64,000 bases of DNA from Roseateles_E cavernae. Lineage in GTDB: Bacteria; Pseudomonadota; Gammaproteobacteria; Burkholderiales; Burkholderiaceae_C. A program made the position numbers and the translations under genes. Positions 8,178 to 17,286 of the stretch are shown here, piece after piece. Under the pieces are notes generated by a model. The model ran no database searches. It was not told where the DNA came from and worked only from the letters and a program-made list of their open reading frames with translations. The stretch lies in the NCBI RefSeq assembly GCF_040187885.1, contig NZ_JBDPLH010000009.1, forward strand, positions 124,001 through 188,000, given 5' to 3'. Position 1 is the first letter of the stretch; each line of letters starts with the position of its first letter.

Positions 8178-8948
8178 ATGAACCAGCAGTCCACCACCCC
8201 CATCGCACTGATCACCGGCGGCAGCCGCGGCCTCGGCAAGAGCGCCGCCCTGCATCTGGCCGTCCAGGGCAGCGACATCATCCTGACTTACCGCAGCCAG
8301 CGCGCCGAGGCCGAGGCCACCGTGGCGGCCATCCAGGCGCTGGGCCGCCGCGCGGTGGCGCTGCCGCTGGACGTCGGCAACAGCGCCAGCTTCGCCGGCT
8401 TCGCGGCCCAGGTCAGGCAGGTGCTGGCCGAGGTCTGGCAGCGCGATCGCTTCGATCATCTGGTCAACAACGCCGGCGTCGGCGTCCACGCCGGCCTGCT
8501 GGACACGAGCGAGGCCCAGTTCGATGAGCTGGTCAATGTGCACTTCAAGGGCGTGTTCTTCCTGACCCAGGCGCTGCTGCCGCTGCTCAATGACGGCGGC
8601 CGCATCGTCAACATCTCCAGCGGACTGACCCGCTTCGCCCTGCCCGGCTATGCGGCCTATGCCGCAATGAAGGGGGCCATCGAGGTCTTGAGCCGCTATA
8701 TGGCCAAGGAGTTGGGGGCGCGCGGCATCGCCGTCAATGTGGTGGCGCCGGGCGCCATCGAAACCGATTTCGGCGGCGGCGCGGTGCGCGACAACGCCGA
8801 GCTGAACCGCTTCATCGCCGCGCAGACGGCGCTGGGTCGGGTCGGTCTGCCCGACGATATCGGCGGCGTGATCGCCTCCCTGCTGGCGCCGGCGAATCGC
8901 TGGGTCAATGCCCAGCGCATCGAGGCTTCCGGCGGCATGTTCCTCTGA
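8178..8948 (+). CDS. SDR-family oxidoreductase (FabG-like)
   Basis: 256 residues, classical short-chain dehydrogenase/reductase length. The cofactor site is GGSRGLG (14-20), NNAG is at 97-100, the catalytic serine is S148 (NISSG) and the YxxxK pair is Y161/K165 (YAAMK). The C-terminus ends in the usual ASGGMFL-type segment. TYRSQ after beta-strand 2 suggests NADPH rather than NADH. It probably reduces a small carbonyl compound; the substrate is unknown. GGAG is 7 bp before the ATG. It is divergent from the LysR gene, which likely controls it, and converges with the CorC/HlyC-type gene (7 bp between stops). Confidence 0.93.
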   Translation: MNQQSTTPIALITGGSRGLGKSAALHLAVQGSDIILTYRSQRAEAEATVAAIQALGRRAVALPLDVGNSASFAGFAAQVRQVLAEVWQRDRFDHLVNNAGVGVHAGLLDTSEAQFDELVNVHFKGVFFLTQALLPLLNDGGRIVNISSGLTRFALPGYAAYAAMKGAIEVLSRYMAKELGARGIAVNVVAPGAIETDFGGGAVRDNAELNRFIAAQTALGRVGLPDDIGGVIASLLAPANRWVNAQRIEASGGMFL

Positions 8949-8955
8949 ACCAGGC

Positions 8956-10281
8956 TCAGGCGTCGCCCTCGGGCTCGCTGGCCGCCACCCGGGCGATCAT
9001 CACCTGGTCGACCCGGTGGCTGTCCACATCGACCACCTCGAAGCGCCAGCCCTCCCAAACCACCTGGTCGGTGCGCTTCGGGATGCGGCGCAGCATCACC
9101 ATCAGAAAGCCGGCCAGCGTGTCGTACTGGCCGGAGTGCGGCAGCGTCTCCAGCCCCAGCGCGCGCTGCACATCGGGGATGGGCGTGATGCCGTCGGCCA
9201 GGAAGCTGCCGTCCTCGCGGCGCACGATCTGCTCCTCGTCATGGCTGGCCACCAGGCTGCCCATCACCGTGCTCATCACATCGTTCAGCGTGATCACGCC
9301 GACCACCAGGCTGTACTCGTTGACGATCACGGCGAAGTCTTCCAGCGCCTGGCGGAACTGGGTCAGCACCTCGGACAGGGTCAGCCGGTCCGGCACGATC
9401 AGCACCTTCTTGACCAGGCCGACACAGGTGCGCAGGCTGATCGGCTCGTCGCGCAGCACACGCTGGAACAGGTCGGTGGCGTCGACATAGCCGACCACCT
9501 GATCGATCTCGCCGTCGCAGACCAGATAGGTCGAGTGCGGGTCGTCGGCGATGCGGGTGCGTATCAGCGCGTCGTCGTCGTCCAGCGAGAAGAACACGAT
9601 GCGTTCACGCGTCGTCATCGCGCTCTCGACCCGGCGGGTGTCGAGCTCGAAGATGTTCTCGATCGCCTGCTGCTCGGCATCGGCCACCACGCCGGCCTGG
9701 TTGCCGGCCTCGGTCATCGCCAGGATGTCGTGATGGGTGATGGTGTTGTCGCGCTGCACCGGCCGGCCCGACAGGCGCAGCAGGCCCTCGGTGATCAGGC
9801 TGAAGATCCAGGCCAGCGGCTTCAGCAGGGTCACCAGCCCCAGCATCGGGCCGATCAGGGCCAAGGCGATGCGCTCGGGCTCATTCATCGACCAGCGCTT
9901 GGGCACCAGATCGGCCAGCACGATGAAGAGCGTCGTGATCGTGATGAAGGACAGCGCGAAGCCCAGGGTCTCGGCCCGCTCGGGCGCGACCAGATAGCCC
10001 AGCGCGGCCTGGAAATGCGGCGTGAATGCGCCCTCGCCGACGATGCCACCCAGGATGGCCACGGTGTTGACGCCGATCTGCACGACGGTGAAATAGTGGC
10101 CCGGATGCTCCTGCACGGCCAGCACCCGCGCGGCCCGCGCGTCGCCCTCCTCGGCCAGCTGCTGCAGCTTCAGGCGGCGCGAGGCCGCCAGCGACAGCTC
10201 GGCCATCGAGAAAAAGGCGCTGGCCGCAATCAAGGCGGCGATCAACAGCAGGCTGGTGCTCAACAAAGATTTCCCCCGCAT
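8956..10281 (-). CDS. Hemolysin/CorC family protein (DUF21 + CBS + CorC_HlyC)
   Basis: 441 residues using the ATG at 10281 (MRGKSLLSTSLLLIAAL); the frame extends 30 residues further but that part lacks a hydrophobic start. Domain order is an N-terminal DUF21 membrane domain (about 1-185, four hydrophobic helices, FFSMAELSLAASRRLKLQQL), a CBS pair (about 205-330), and a C-terminal transporter-associated CorC_HlyC domain (about 345-435, ending FEVVDVDSHRVDQVMIARV). Family members are inner-membrane proteins linked to Mg2+/Co2+ efflux or metal homeostasis; true haemolytic activity is not implied. It is divergent from the chemoreceptor gene, with 167 bp between the starts. Confidence 0.92.
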   Translation of the reverse strand: MRGKSLLSTSLLLIAALIAASAFFSMAELSLAASRRLKLQQLAEEGDARAARVLAVQEHPGHYFTVVQIGVNTVAILGGIVGEGAFTPHFQAALGYLVAPERAETLGFALSFITITTLFIVLADLVPKRWSMNEPERIALALIGPMLGLVTLLKPLAWIFSLITEGLLRLSGRPVQRDNTITHHDILAMTEAGNQAGVVADAEQQAIENIFELDTRRVESAMTTRERIVFFSLDDDDALIRTRIADDPHSTYLVCDGEIDQVVGYVDATDLFQRVLRDEPISLRTCVGLVKKVLIVPDRLTLSEVLTQFRQALEDFAVIVNEYSLVVGVITLNDVMSTVMGSLVASHDEEQIVRREDGSFLADGITPIPDVQRALGLETLPHSGQYDTLAGFLMVMLRRIPKRTDQVVWEGWRFEVVDVDSHRVDQVMIARVAASEPEGDA

Positions 10282-10448
10282 CCGGGCATGAACAGACCTC
10301 AGTGTAGCGGTGCGGCAGACCGCCTCGGCGGCCAGGCAAGGCCTGGCCCTTGGCCCAATAAATAGCCCCATCGAGCCAGGCCCTGTGTTAATTTCTGCGC
10401 CTTGCCGAGTGTTTCTTTGAGGCGCCTGACGGTGCCAAGAGGGGCGAT

Positions 10449-11999
10449 ATGCAGCTATCGAATATGCGCGTGGGTTTGCGCTTGGGTCTGGGCTTCGGGC
10501 TCCTGCTCGCGCTGATGCTGGCGATGGGGATTTACGCGGTCAACCGGGTCAACCGGGTGCAGGCCAATGTCACCGATCTGGCCGGCAACTGGCTGCCCAG
10601 CACCCAGCAGCTGGCCGGGCTCAACGAGGCACTCAACCAGGTGCGACGGGCCGAGCTGCAGATGCTCTTGGGCGGCGGCGAGAAGGCCCTGCAGGAAGAG
10701 ACTGCGCGGCTGAACAAGCAATGGGAGCTGGTGCCCCAGCTGCTGACCAGCTACGAGGCCAGCGTCGGCAGCGCGGCCGAGCGCCAGCTCTTCAAGGAGT
10801 TCTCCGACATTGTCGGCGCCTACAAGAACTCGCAGCCCCGGTTGATCGAGCTGCTGCGTGCCGGCAAGCAGGAGGAGGCCCTCAGTTATCTGCGCGGCGA
10901 CTCGCGCAAGGTGTTTCGCGCCACCACCGAGGCCATCGCCAAGCTGATCGTGCTGAACGATCAGGGCGGCGCCCAGGCCCACCAGGACGCCAAGGCCAGC
11001 CATGAGGCCGTGCTGTGGGGCATCTGGCTGATGGTCGCGCTGGCCCTGGCCTTCGGCAGCGCGGTGGCCTGGCTCCTGACGCGCTCGCTGACCCAGCCGC
11101 TGGGCTATGCGGCGGCCAGCGCGGACCGCATCGCCGGCGGCGATCTGAGTGTGCGTCTGCAGTCGGAGCGGCATGACGAGCTGGGCGACCTGCTGCGCTC
11201 GCTGGCACGCATGCAGGAGGCGCTCAATCTGTCGATGGGCACGGTCAAGCACAGCGCCGACAGCATCGCCACGGCCAGCCAGGAGGTCTCGACCGGCAGT
11301 CTGGACCTGTCCTCGCGCACCGAGCAGGCCGCCTCCAGCCTGGAGCAGACCTCGGCGGCGATGCAGCAGGTCACCGACACCGTGCGACATAGCGCCGCCT
11401 CGGCGCGCGAGGCCAGCCAGCTGGCGGTCTCAGCCTCCGGCGTGGCGCGCCAGGGCGGCGATGTGGTGTCCCGGGTGGTCAGCACGATGGACGGCATCCA
11501 GCAGTCCTCGCGCAAGATTGCCGACATCATCGGTGTGATCGATGGCATCGCCTTTCAGACCAATATCCTGGCGCTGAATGCGGCGGTCGAGGCGGCCCGT
11601 GCGGGTGAGCAAGGCCGCGGCTTCGCCGTGGTGGCGGCCGAGGTGCGCACCCTGGCCCAGCGTAGCGCCCAGGCGGCCAAGGAGATCAAGACCCTGATCG
11701 GCAACTCGGTCGAGCAGGTCGAAGCCGGCTCGCGCCTGGTGGCTGATGCCGGCGGCACGATGCGCGAGGTCGTCACGGCGGTGGGCCGGGTCAGCGACAT
11801 CATCGGCGAGATCGCCACCGCCGTTCAGCAGCAGACCCAGAGCCTCAGCGAGGTCAACACGGCCATCGGCCAGCTCGACGGCATGACGCAGCAGAACGCC
11901 GCCCTGGTCGAAGAGTCGGCTGCGGCCTCGGAGTCGCTGCGCGAACAGGCCGCGCGGCTGGCCGAGGTGGTGGCGCGCTTCCGACTGGCGGCTAGCTGA
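10449..11999 (+). CDS. Methyl-accepting chemotaxis protein
   Basis: 516 residues. The order is an N-terminal cytoplasmic tip, TM1 (about 9-29), a periplasmic four-helix-bundle sensor (about 30-185, 4HB_MCP type), TM2 (about 187-209), HAMP (about 210-265, PLGYAAASADRIAGGDLSVR), and a long coiled-coil signalling domain. The kinase-contact hairpin is conserved (DGIAFQTNILALNAAVEAAR). There is no C-terminal NWETF-type tether, so adaptation enzymes would be recruited otherwise. The ligand is unknown. Its last 8 bp overlap the convergent zipA gene. No chemotaxis kinase or flagellar genes are in the window. Confidence 0.96.
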   Translation: MQLSNMRVGLRLGLGFGLLLALMLAMGIYAVNRVNRVQANVTDLAGNWLPSTQQLAGLNEALNQVRRAELQMLLGGGEKALQEETARLNKQWELVPQLLTSYEASVGSAAERQLFKEFSDIVGAYKNSQPRLIELLRAGKQEEALSYLRGDSRKVFRATTEAIAKLIVLNDQGGAQAHQDAKASHEAVLWGIWLMVALALAFGSAVAWLLTRSLTQPLGYAAASADRIAGGDLSVRLQSERHDELGDLLRSLARMQEALNLSMGTVKHSADSIATASQEVSTGSLDLSSRTEQAASSLEQTSAAMQQVTDTVRHSAASAREASQLAVSASGVARQGGDVVSRVVSTMDGIQQSSRKIADIIGVIDGIAFQTNILALNAAVEAARAGEQGRGFAVVAAEVRTLAQRSAQAAKEIKTLIGNSVEQVEAGSRLVADAGGTMREVVTAVGRVSDIIGEIATAVQQQTQSLSEVNTAIGQLDGMTQQNAALVEESAAASESLREQAARLAEVVARFRLAAS

Positions 12000-13080
12000 A
12001 CAGGCGCCGCGCGGCCAGTGAGCCTGCCGCCAGATCGCGCGAGGCCAGGGCCTTGTAGAGGGTGGACAGCTCCTCGCCGATCGCGGCGAAGGCATGCAGA
12101 TTCAAGACCTGACCCCGGTCGTCGCAGATATCGGCCTCGATGTCGCGCGACAGGCCGCGGGCGGCCTCCTGCCAGGCGGCGAAGGGCTCCAGGCCCTCGG
12201 GTGTCTGCGGCACATCCAGCGCCAGGGTCAGCTCGCGCAGCGAGCTCTGCTGCGGATCGTCGGCCAAGGCGGCCTGCGATTCGAAGCTCAGCACCAGCAG
12301 CGGCGGCGCGCCGCGCTCGGCGGCCGACATCACCAGCCGGCCGGGCATCGCGCCGGGCACGAAGCCATGGCGCTGCGCCATCTGCTGCACAAAGCCCAGG
12401 GTCCAGGCGGCGTTGCGGGCGCGCAGCACGATGGCCAGTTGCGCGTCGTGCTCGCTGGCGAACTGGTCCAACTCGCGGGCCCGGCCGACCACGTCCAGCA
12501 TGTCGGGGAACTGCACGAAGGCGCCCAGACCGTCGGCAAAGGCCTGCAGCTTCTGCACGAACTCGGAATACTCGATCTCGTTGAGCGCACCGCTGCGGTT
12601 GGCCATCTGCACACCGGCCTGGAACTCGCCATAGCGCTGGCCCGGCGCCGGCAGCTCCCAGTCGCCGGTCTCGGCGTTCAGGCCTTCGATATGAAAAGGC
12701 TTGGTGCCGGCGCGGCGGCTGGGCGGCAGATGCGACAGCGCCATCTCGCCGCTGACCGGGGCTTCGAGCGTGACGGCGGCGATCGCGTCGATCAAGGCGT
12801 CGATGCGGGCCGAGGGCTTGCGCGGCTGACGCGCGACGGCGGGCACCGTCTCGTCCAGCGACGCATTCGGCTCGAACGCATCGCTCAGGCCGGAGCGGAT
12901 CTCGTCAAGACCGGGTTCCTGGCGCACGGCGCCGCCGTCTGCCATCACCGGCTCGTTCTGCCGGTCCACGGTCGGCAGTGCGCGCCGCGGGCCGGCCTTG
13001 CGGGCAGTCCAGGCGCCGTGGGCAATGATGGCGGCCAGGATCAGACCGCCAAGGATGGCAAGCATCGTGGTTAAAGTCAT
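11992..13080 (-). CDS. zipA: Cell division protein ZipA-like
   Basis: 362 residues. One N-terminal membrane helix (about 4-22, MLAILGGLILAAIIAHGAW) is followed by a variable acidic/Pro-rich linker and a C-terminal ZipA domain (about 135-340) that in ZipA binds the FtsZ tail at the division site. It starts in the ATGA overlap with the smc stop (13077-13080), so it is translationally coupled to smc, the usual arrangement in this order of bacteria. The ligA gene that commonly follows is 6 kb away. The stop overlaps the convergent chemoreceptor gene by 8 bp. Sequence conservation in ZipA is weak, so position beside smc is important evidence. Confidence 0.87.
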   Translation of the reverse strand: MTLTTMLAILGGLILAAIIAHGAWTARKAGPRRALPTVDRQNEPVMADGGAVRQEPGLDEIRSGLSDAFEPNASLDETVPAVARQPRKPSARIDALIDAIAAVTLEAPVSGEMALSHLPPSRRAGTKPFHIEGLNAETGDWELPAPGQRYGEFQAGVQMANRSGALNEIEYSEFVQKLQAFADGLGAFVQFPDMLDVVGRARELDQFASEHDAQLAIVLRARNAAWTLGFVQQMAQRHGFVPGAMPGRLVMSAAERGAPPLLVLSFESQAALADDPQQSSLRELTLALDVPQTPEGLEPFAAWQEAARGLSRDIEADICDDRGQVLNLHAFAAIGEELSTLYKALASRDLAAGSLAARRLFS

Positions 13081-16000
13081 AGTGCTTCCGCCATCGACAA
13101 GGCCTTGTCCATGTCCACCGCGACGATGCGCGAAACGCCCTGCTCCTGCATCGTCACCCCAATCAGTTGTTCAGCCATTTCCATTGCAATCTTGTTGTGC
13201 GAGATGAAGAGGAACTGGGTTCCGCTGCTCATCTGGGCCACCAGCTTGGCGTAGCGTTCGGTATTGGCATCGTCCAGCGGCGCATCGACCTCGTCGAGCA
13301 GGCAGAACGGTGCCGGGTTGAGCTGGAAGATCGCGAACACCAGCGCGATCGCGGTCAGTGCCTTCTCGCCGCCCGACAGCAGGTGGATGGTCGAGTTCTT
13401 CTTGCCCGGCGGCTGCGCCATCACCTGGATGCCGGCGTCGAGAATCTCGTCGCCGGTCATCACCAGCTTGGCCTGGCCGCCACCGAACAGCACCGGGAAC
13501 ATGCGGCCGAAATGCTCGTTGACCTGCGCAAAGGTCGCGCCGAGCAGATCACGGGTTTCCAGATCGATCTTGTGGATCGCGTCTTCCAGGGTCTTCATCG
13601 CCGACATCAGGTCGGCGTTCTGCGCATCGAGGAAGGTCTTGCGCTCGCGCGCCGCCGTCAGCTCGTCCAGCGCGGCCAGATTGACCGCGCCCAGCGCCGC
13701 GATATCGCGGTTGATGCGGTCGATCTCGCCTTGCAGGCCGTAGAGCTTGACCTGGCCTGCCTCGATGCTCGCGGCCAGCGCCTCCAGATCAACGGCCGCG
13801 GCGAGCAGCTGCTCCATATACTGCGCGCCGCCCAGCGCTGCGGCCTGCTCTTCGAGCTGCAGCTTGGTCAGGCGCTCGCGCAGCGGGTCCAGGCTGCGCT
13901 CGAATTCCAGACGCTGCTCGTCGGCGCGCTTCAGGCGCAGGGTCAGGTCGTCGTAGCCGCTGCGCACCGCGGCCAGTTCCTTCTCGCGCTCCAGCTTGAT
14001 CGCCAGCGCGTCCTGCAGACCGGCCTGGGCGGCCGCATCGTTGAGCGTGTCCAGCTCGCCCTGCAAGGTGGCGGCCGACTGGGTGTTGACGAGCACCTGC
14101 TGCTGCGCGGTTTCGATGCTGCGCTGCAGCTCGCCACGGCGCGAGGCCAGGGTGCGGGCGCTGAACTGGGCCTCCTGGGCACGGCGCTCCAGGCCGCGCA
14201 GCTGCTCGCGCGCCTCGGCGAGCTTGCGCTCCGCGGTGATCACCGCGTCGTCGAGCTCGGCATGGCGCTCCTGCGTGCTCGCCAGCTGCATATCCAGCTC
14301 CTCGAAGCGGGCTTCGCCGGTGATGCGGCGCTCCTGCAGCTCCTCGGACTGGGCGTCGATCTCGAACAGCTCGTCTTCCAGCTGGCTGCGGCGGCTGCTG
14401 GCGGCCTCCGCCTGCTGGCTCAGGCGCAGCAGCTCGACATGCAGCTGGTGGGCGCGGGCCTGGGTCTCGCTGGCTTCGCGGCGCAGCCCCAGCAGGCGCT
14501 GCGAGGCCTCGGTATAGCCGGCCTCGGCACGCACCAGCTGGCTCTTCGATTCCTCGGCGATCAGCTGCTGGGCGCGCAGCTCCAGCACCAGATGCTCGAT
14601 CTCCTGGGCCCGGGCCAGCATGCCGGCCTGTTCGGAGTCGGGCGCGTAGAAGCTGACCGCGAACTGGCTGACCGCATGGCCGGCGGCCGTCATGATGACC
14701 TCGCCGTGGGTCAGCTTGTCGCGCTTGGCCAGGGCCTCGTCCAGCGAGTCGGCGATGTAGACGCCTTCGAGCCAGTCGTTCAGCAGCGCTTTCAGCCCCG
14801 CATCATCGAGCCGCAGCAGGTCGCTGAGCCGCGCCAGGGTTTCATGTGTGTTGGCGATGCTGGCGGTGGGCGGCGAATAAAAAGCCAGCCGGGCCGGCGG
14901 CGCATCGGCCGCGAAGGCGCGCACCATCTCCAGCCGTCCCACCGAGAGCGCGCCCAGGCGCTCGCGCAGCGCCGCTTCGAGCGCGTTTTCCCAGCCGGTC
15001 TTGATGTGCAGCCGGGTCCACAGCCCTTGCAGACCGTCCAGCCCATGCCGGGCCAGCCAGGGCTTGAGCTTGCCCTCGGTCTGAACTTTTTCCTGCAGCG
15101 CGCGCAAGGCATCGAGCCGGGCCGACAGATCGGACTGGCGCGACTGCTGGGCATTCGCATCGGCCTGGGCCTTGCTGCGCATCTCGTCGAGCTGGGGGAC
15201 CTGCTCCTGCAACTCGTGCAGGCGGGCGTCGGCCAGGTCACGCGCTTCGTCGGCGGCCTCGCTCTGACGCTTGAGTTCGGCCAGACGCTCGGCATCGGGG
15301 GCTACCAGGCCCTGGCGCTCGGTGGCCAGGCGCTCGCGGCGGCCACGCAACTGGCGCGACTGCTCGTCGATGCTGCGGCTCTCGGCCGCCAGCACCTGGA
15401 TCTGCTGCTGCACCTGGACCACGGCCGTGCGCTGCTCATTGGCCTTGGCCTGGGCCGCGCGCACCGCGTCCTCGGCGTTCGGCAGATGGGCGCCCTGCTC
15501 CTCGGCCTGGGCGGCCAGGATCTCGCTTTGCTCCTCGGCCGTGGCGATCTGCTCGGCAATGGTCTCGAGCTCTGCCTCAGCCTGCTCGGAGCGTTCCTGC
15601 CACTGCTGGTTCTGCGCCTGCAGTTCGGCCAGGCGCGACTCGACGCGCGTGCGTCCCTCGACCACATAGCGGATGCGCTCCTCCAGCCGGCTGACCTCCA
15701 GCTGAGCCTCGGCCATGCGCCCCTGCGAGGCATGCAGCTCATCGCCGGCCGCGTAATGGGCCTGGCGCACCGTCTCCAGCTCGGCCTCGACCTGGCGCAG
15801 CTCGGCCACGCGCGACTCCAGCGCGTTGACCGCTTCCAGATGCTCGGTCTTGACGCGGGCCTGCTCGCCGGTGGCGTCGCGGTGCTTCAGGAACCAGAGC
15901 TGGTGCAGCTTCAGCGTGCCGCTGTCCTGCAGGCCGCGATAGCTGGCGGCGACCTCGGCCTGCTTCTCCAGCTTGTCGAGGTTGTTGTTGAGCTCGCGCA

Positions 16001-16592
16001 GGATGTCGTCGACCCGGGTCAGGTTCTCGCGCGTGTCCTTGAGCCGGTTCTCGGTTTCGCGACGGCGCTCCTTGTACTTGGAGACGCCGGCGGCTTCCTC
16101 CAGGAACATGCGCATCTCTTCGGGCTTGCTCTCGATGATGCGGGAGATCGTGCCCTGGCCGATGATGGCGTAGGCGCGTGGCCCTAAGCCGGTGCCGAGG
16201 AACACGTCCTGCACATCGCGGCGGCGCACCGGCTGGTTGTTGATGAAGTAGCTGCTGGTGCCGTCGCGGGTCAGCACGCGCTTGACGGCGATCTCCGCGA
16301 ACTGGTTCCACTGCCCGCCGGCGCGCGCATCCTCGTTGCTGAAGACCAGTTCGACGCTGGCGCGGCTGGCGGGCTTGCGGTTGCCCGAGCCGTTGAAGAT
16401 CACGTCCTGCATCGACTCGCCGCGCAGCTCGCTGGCCTTGCTCTCGCCCAGCACCCAGCGCACCGCATCCATGATGTTGGACTTGCCGCAGCCGTTCGGT
16501 CCGACCACACCCACCAGCTGGCCGGGCAACTGGAAGACGGTCGGCTCTGCGAAGGACTTGAAGCCCGAGAGCTTGATCGAATTCAGGCGCAT
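13077..16592 (-). CDS. smc: Chromosome segregation protein SMC
   Basis: 1171 residues, full length. It has the N-terminal ATPase half with Walker A GPNGCGKSN (31-39), two long coiled coils flanking a hinge at roughly 500-660, the ABC signature LLSGGEKALTAIALVFAIF and Walker B PFCLLDEVDAPLDDANT in the C-terminal half. SMC works with ScpA/ScpB to compact and segregate replicated chromosomes; scpAB are not in this window. The start at 16592 (MRLNSIKLSGFKSF) matches the family. A stem-loop lies in its leader (16623-16650). The gene is first in an smc-zipA transcription unit. Confidence 0.98.
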   Translation of the reverse strand: MRLNSIKLSGFKSFAEPTVFQLPGQLVGVVGPNGCGKSNIMDAVRWVLGESKASELRGESMQDVIFNGSGNRKPASRASVELVFSNEDARAGGQWNQFAEIAVKRVLTRDGTSSYFINNQPVRRRDVQDVFLGTGLGPRAYAIIGQGTISRIIESKPEEMRMFLEEAAGVSKYKERRRETENRLKDTRENLTRVDDILRELNNNLDKLEKQAEVAASYRGLQDSGTLKLHQLWFLKHRDATGEQARVKTEHLEAVNALESRVAELRQVEAELETVRQAHYAAGDELHASQGRMAEAQLEVSRLEERIRYVVEGRTRVESRLAELQAQNQQWQERSEQAEAELETIAEQIATAEEQSEILAAQAEEQGAHLPNAEDAVRAAQAKANEQRTAVVQVQQQIQVLAAESRSIDEQSRQLRGRRERLATERQGLVAPDAERLAELKRQSEAADEARDLADARLHELQEQVPQLDEMRSKAQADANAQQSRQSDLSARLDALRALQEKVQTEGKLKPWLARHGLDGLQGLWTRLHIKTGWENALEAALRERLGALSVGRLEMVRAFAADAPPARLAFYSPPTASIANTHETLARLSDLLRLDDAGLKALLNDWLEGVYIADSLDEALAKRDKLTHGEVIMTAAGHAVSQFAVSFYAPDSEQAGMLARAQEIEHLVLELRAQQLIAEESKSQLVRAEAGYTEASQRLLGLRREASETQARAHQLHVELLRLSQQAEAASSRRSQLEDELFEIDAQSEELQERRITGEARFEELDMQLASTQERHAELDDAVITAERKLAEAREQLRGLERRAQEAQFSARTLASRRGELQRSIETAQQQVLVNTQSAATLQGELDTLNDAAAQAGLQDALAIKLEREKELAAVRSGYDDLTLRLKRADEQRLEFERSLDPLRERLTKLQLEEQAAALGGAQYMEQLLAAAVDLEALAASIEAGQVKLYGLQGEIDRINRDIAALGAVNLAALDELTAARERKTFLDAQNADLMSAMKTLEDAIHKIDLETRDLLGATFAQVNEHFGRMFPVLFGGGQAKLVMTGDEILDAGIQVMAQPPGKKNSTIHLLSGGEKALTAIALVFAIFQLNPAPFCLLDEVDAPLDDANTERYAKLVAQMSSGTQFLFISHNKIAMEMAEQLIGVTMQEQGVSRIVAVDMDKALSMAEAL

Positions 16593-16622
16593 GGATGCGG
16601 GGCTAAACCATTGATTTATTTA

Positions 16623-16650
16623 CAGAAAAGCCCCTTCATCGGGGCTTCTG
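16623..16650 (-). promoter_or_regulatory. Stem-loop in the smc leader
   Basis: AAGCCCC (16628-16634) pairs with GGGGCTT (16641-16647) around a 6-base loop. An extra CAGA/TCTG extension (16623-16626 with 16647-16650) can form with a bulge. Read on the minus strand the hairpin ends in GGGGCTTTTCTG, terminator-like, yet it sits about 31 bp before the smc start in a divergent region with no minus-strand gene upstream to terminate. An attenuator or mRNA stability element is possible. Confidence 0.45.
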
Positions 16651-16736
16651 GCAGGGCCGGATGATACCATTCGGCCCTTCCCCTTTTCACTGCGCTCCCG
16701 GGTCACGGCCCGGGGCACGCTGCATCGATTCATTCC

Positions 16737-17276
16737 ATGGCCAAGACCACCACCGCCGCCGCCAAGCCGGCCCGCAAGACCGCCACCAAGACTGCCGCGC
16801 CCAAGCAGCGCAAAGCTCTGGAACTCGCGCCCAAGCAGCGCGAGATGCCGCCCAACCCGCCCTCGGCCCCGTCGAAGGAACTGCACGTCTTCCCGAACCC
16901 GGCGCCGCAGCGCGACTATGTGATCCAGTTCCAGGTGCCGGAGTTCACCTGCCACTGCCCGCTGACCGGCCAACCGGACTTCGCGCACTTCACGATCGAC
17001 ATGATCGCGGACAAGCTCTGCATCGAGCTGAAGAGCCTGAAGATGTACTTCTGGAGCTACCGTCACGAAGGCGCGTTCCACGAGAAGGTGACCAACACCA
17101 TCATGGAAGACATCATCAAGGTCACCGATCCGCGCTTCATTCGCATCACGGCCAAGTGGTATGTGCGCGGCGGCATCTACACCAACGTCGTCACCGAGCA
17201 CCGCAAAAAGGGTTGGAAGCCGGCGCCTCGCGTCGACCTGCCGGCACACGGCTTCGAATCCGGCCTGCTGCGCTGA
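16737..17276 (+). CDS. queF: NADPH-dependent 7-cyano-7-deazaguanine reductase QueF
   Basis: 179 residues, unimodular (type I) QueF that reduces preQ0 nitrile to preQ1 in queuosine biosynthesis. The signature FTCHCPLTGQPDF contains the expected nucleophile C74 and the proton-donor aspartate D81 seven residues later, and IELKSLKMYFWSYR gives the second motif with the substrate-binding Glu (E97). The core corresponds to about residues 47-179. The N-terminal 46 residues are an Ala/Lys/Thr/Pro-rich extension that is not part of the catalytic fold. No preQ1 riboswitch is evident in the 144 bp upstream. A SET-domain gene follows closely. Confidence 0.95.
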   Translation: MAKTTTAAAKPARKTATKTAAPKQRKALELAPKQREMPPNPPSAPSKELHVFPNPAPQRDYVIQFQVPEFTCHCPLTGQPDFAHFTIDMIADKLCIELKSLKMYFWSYRHEGAFHEKVTNTIMEDIIKVTDPRFIRITAKWYVRGGIYTNVVTEHRKKGWKPAPRVDLPAHGFESGLLR

Positions 17277-17286
17277 GCCTCGCTGC

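Noticed and set aside
13167..16187. Frame of 1006 codons antisense to smc
   Set aside because: Gln/Leu/Gly-rich mirror of SMC coiled-coil codons with no ribosome site or domain.
16593..16736. preQ1 riboswitch upstream of queF
   Set aside because: No H-type pseudoknot pattern or A-rich tail was seen; the only structure is the GC hairpin described in the smc leader.
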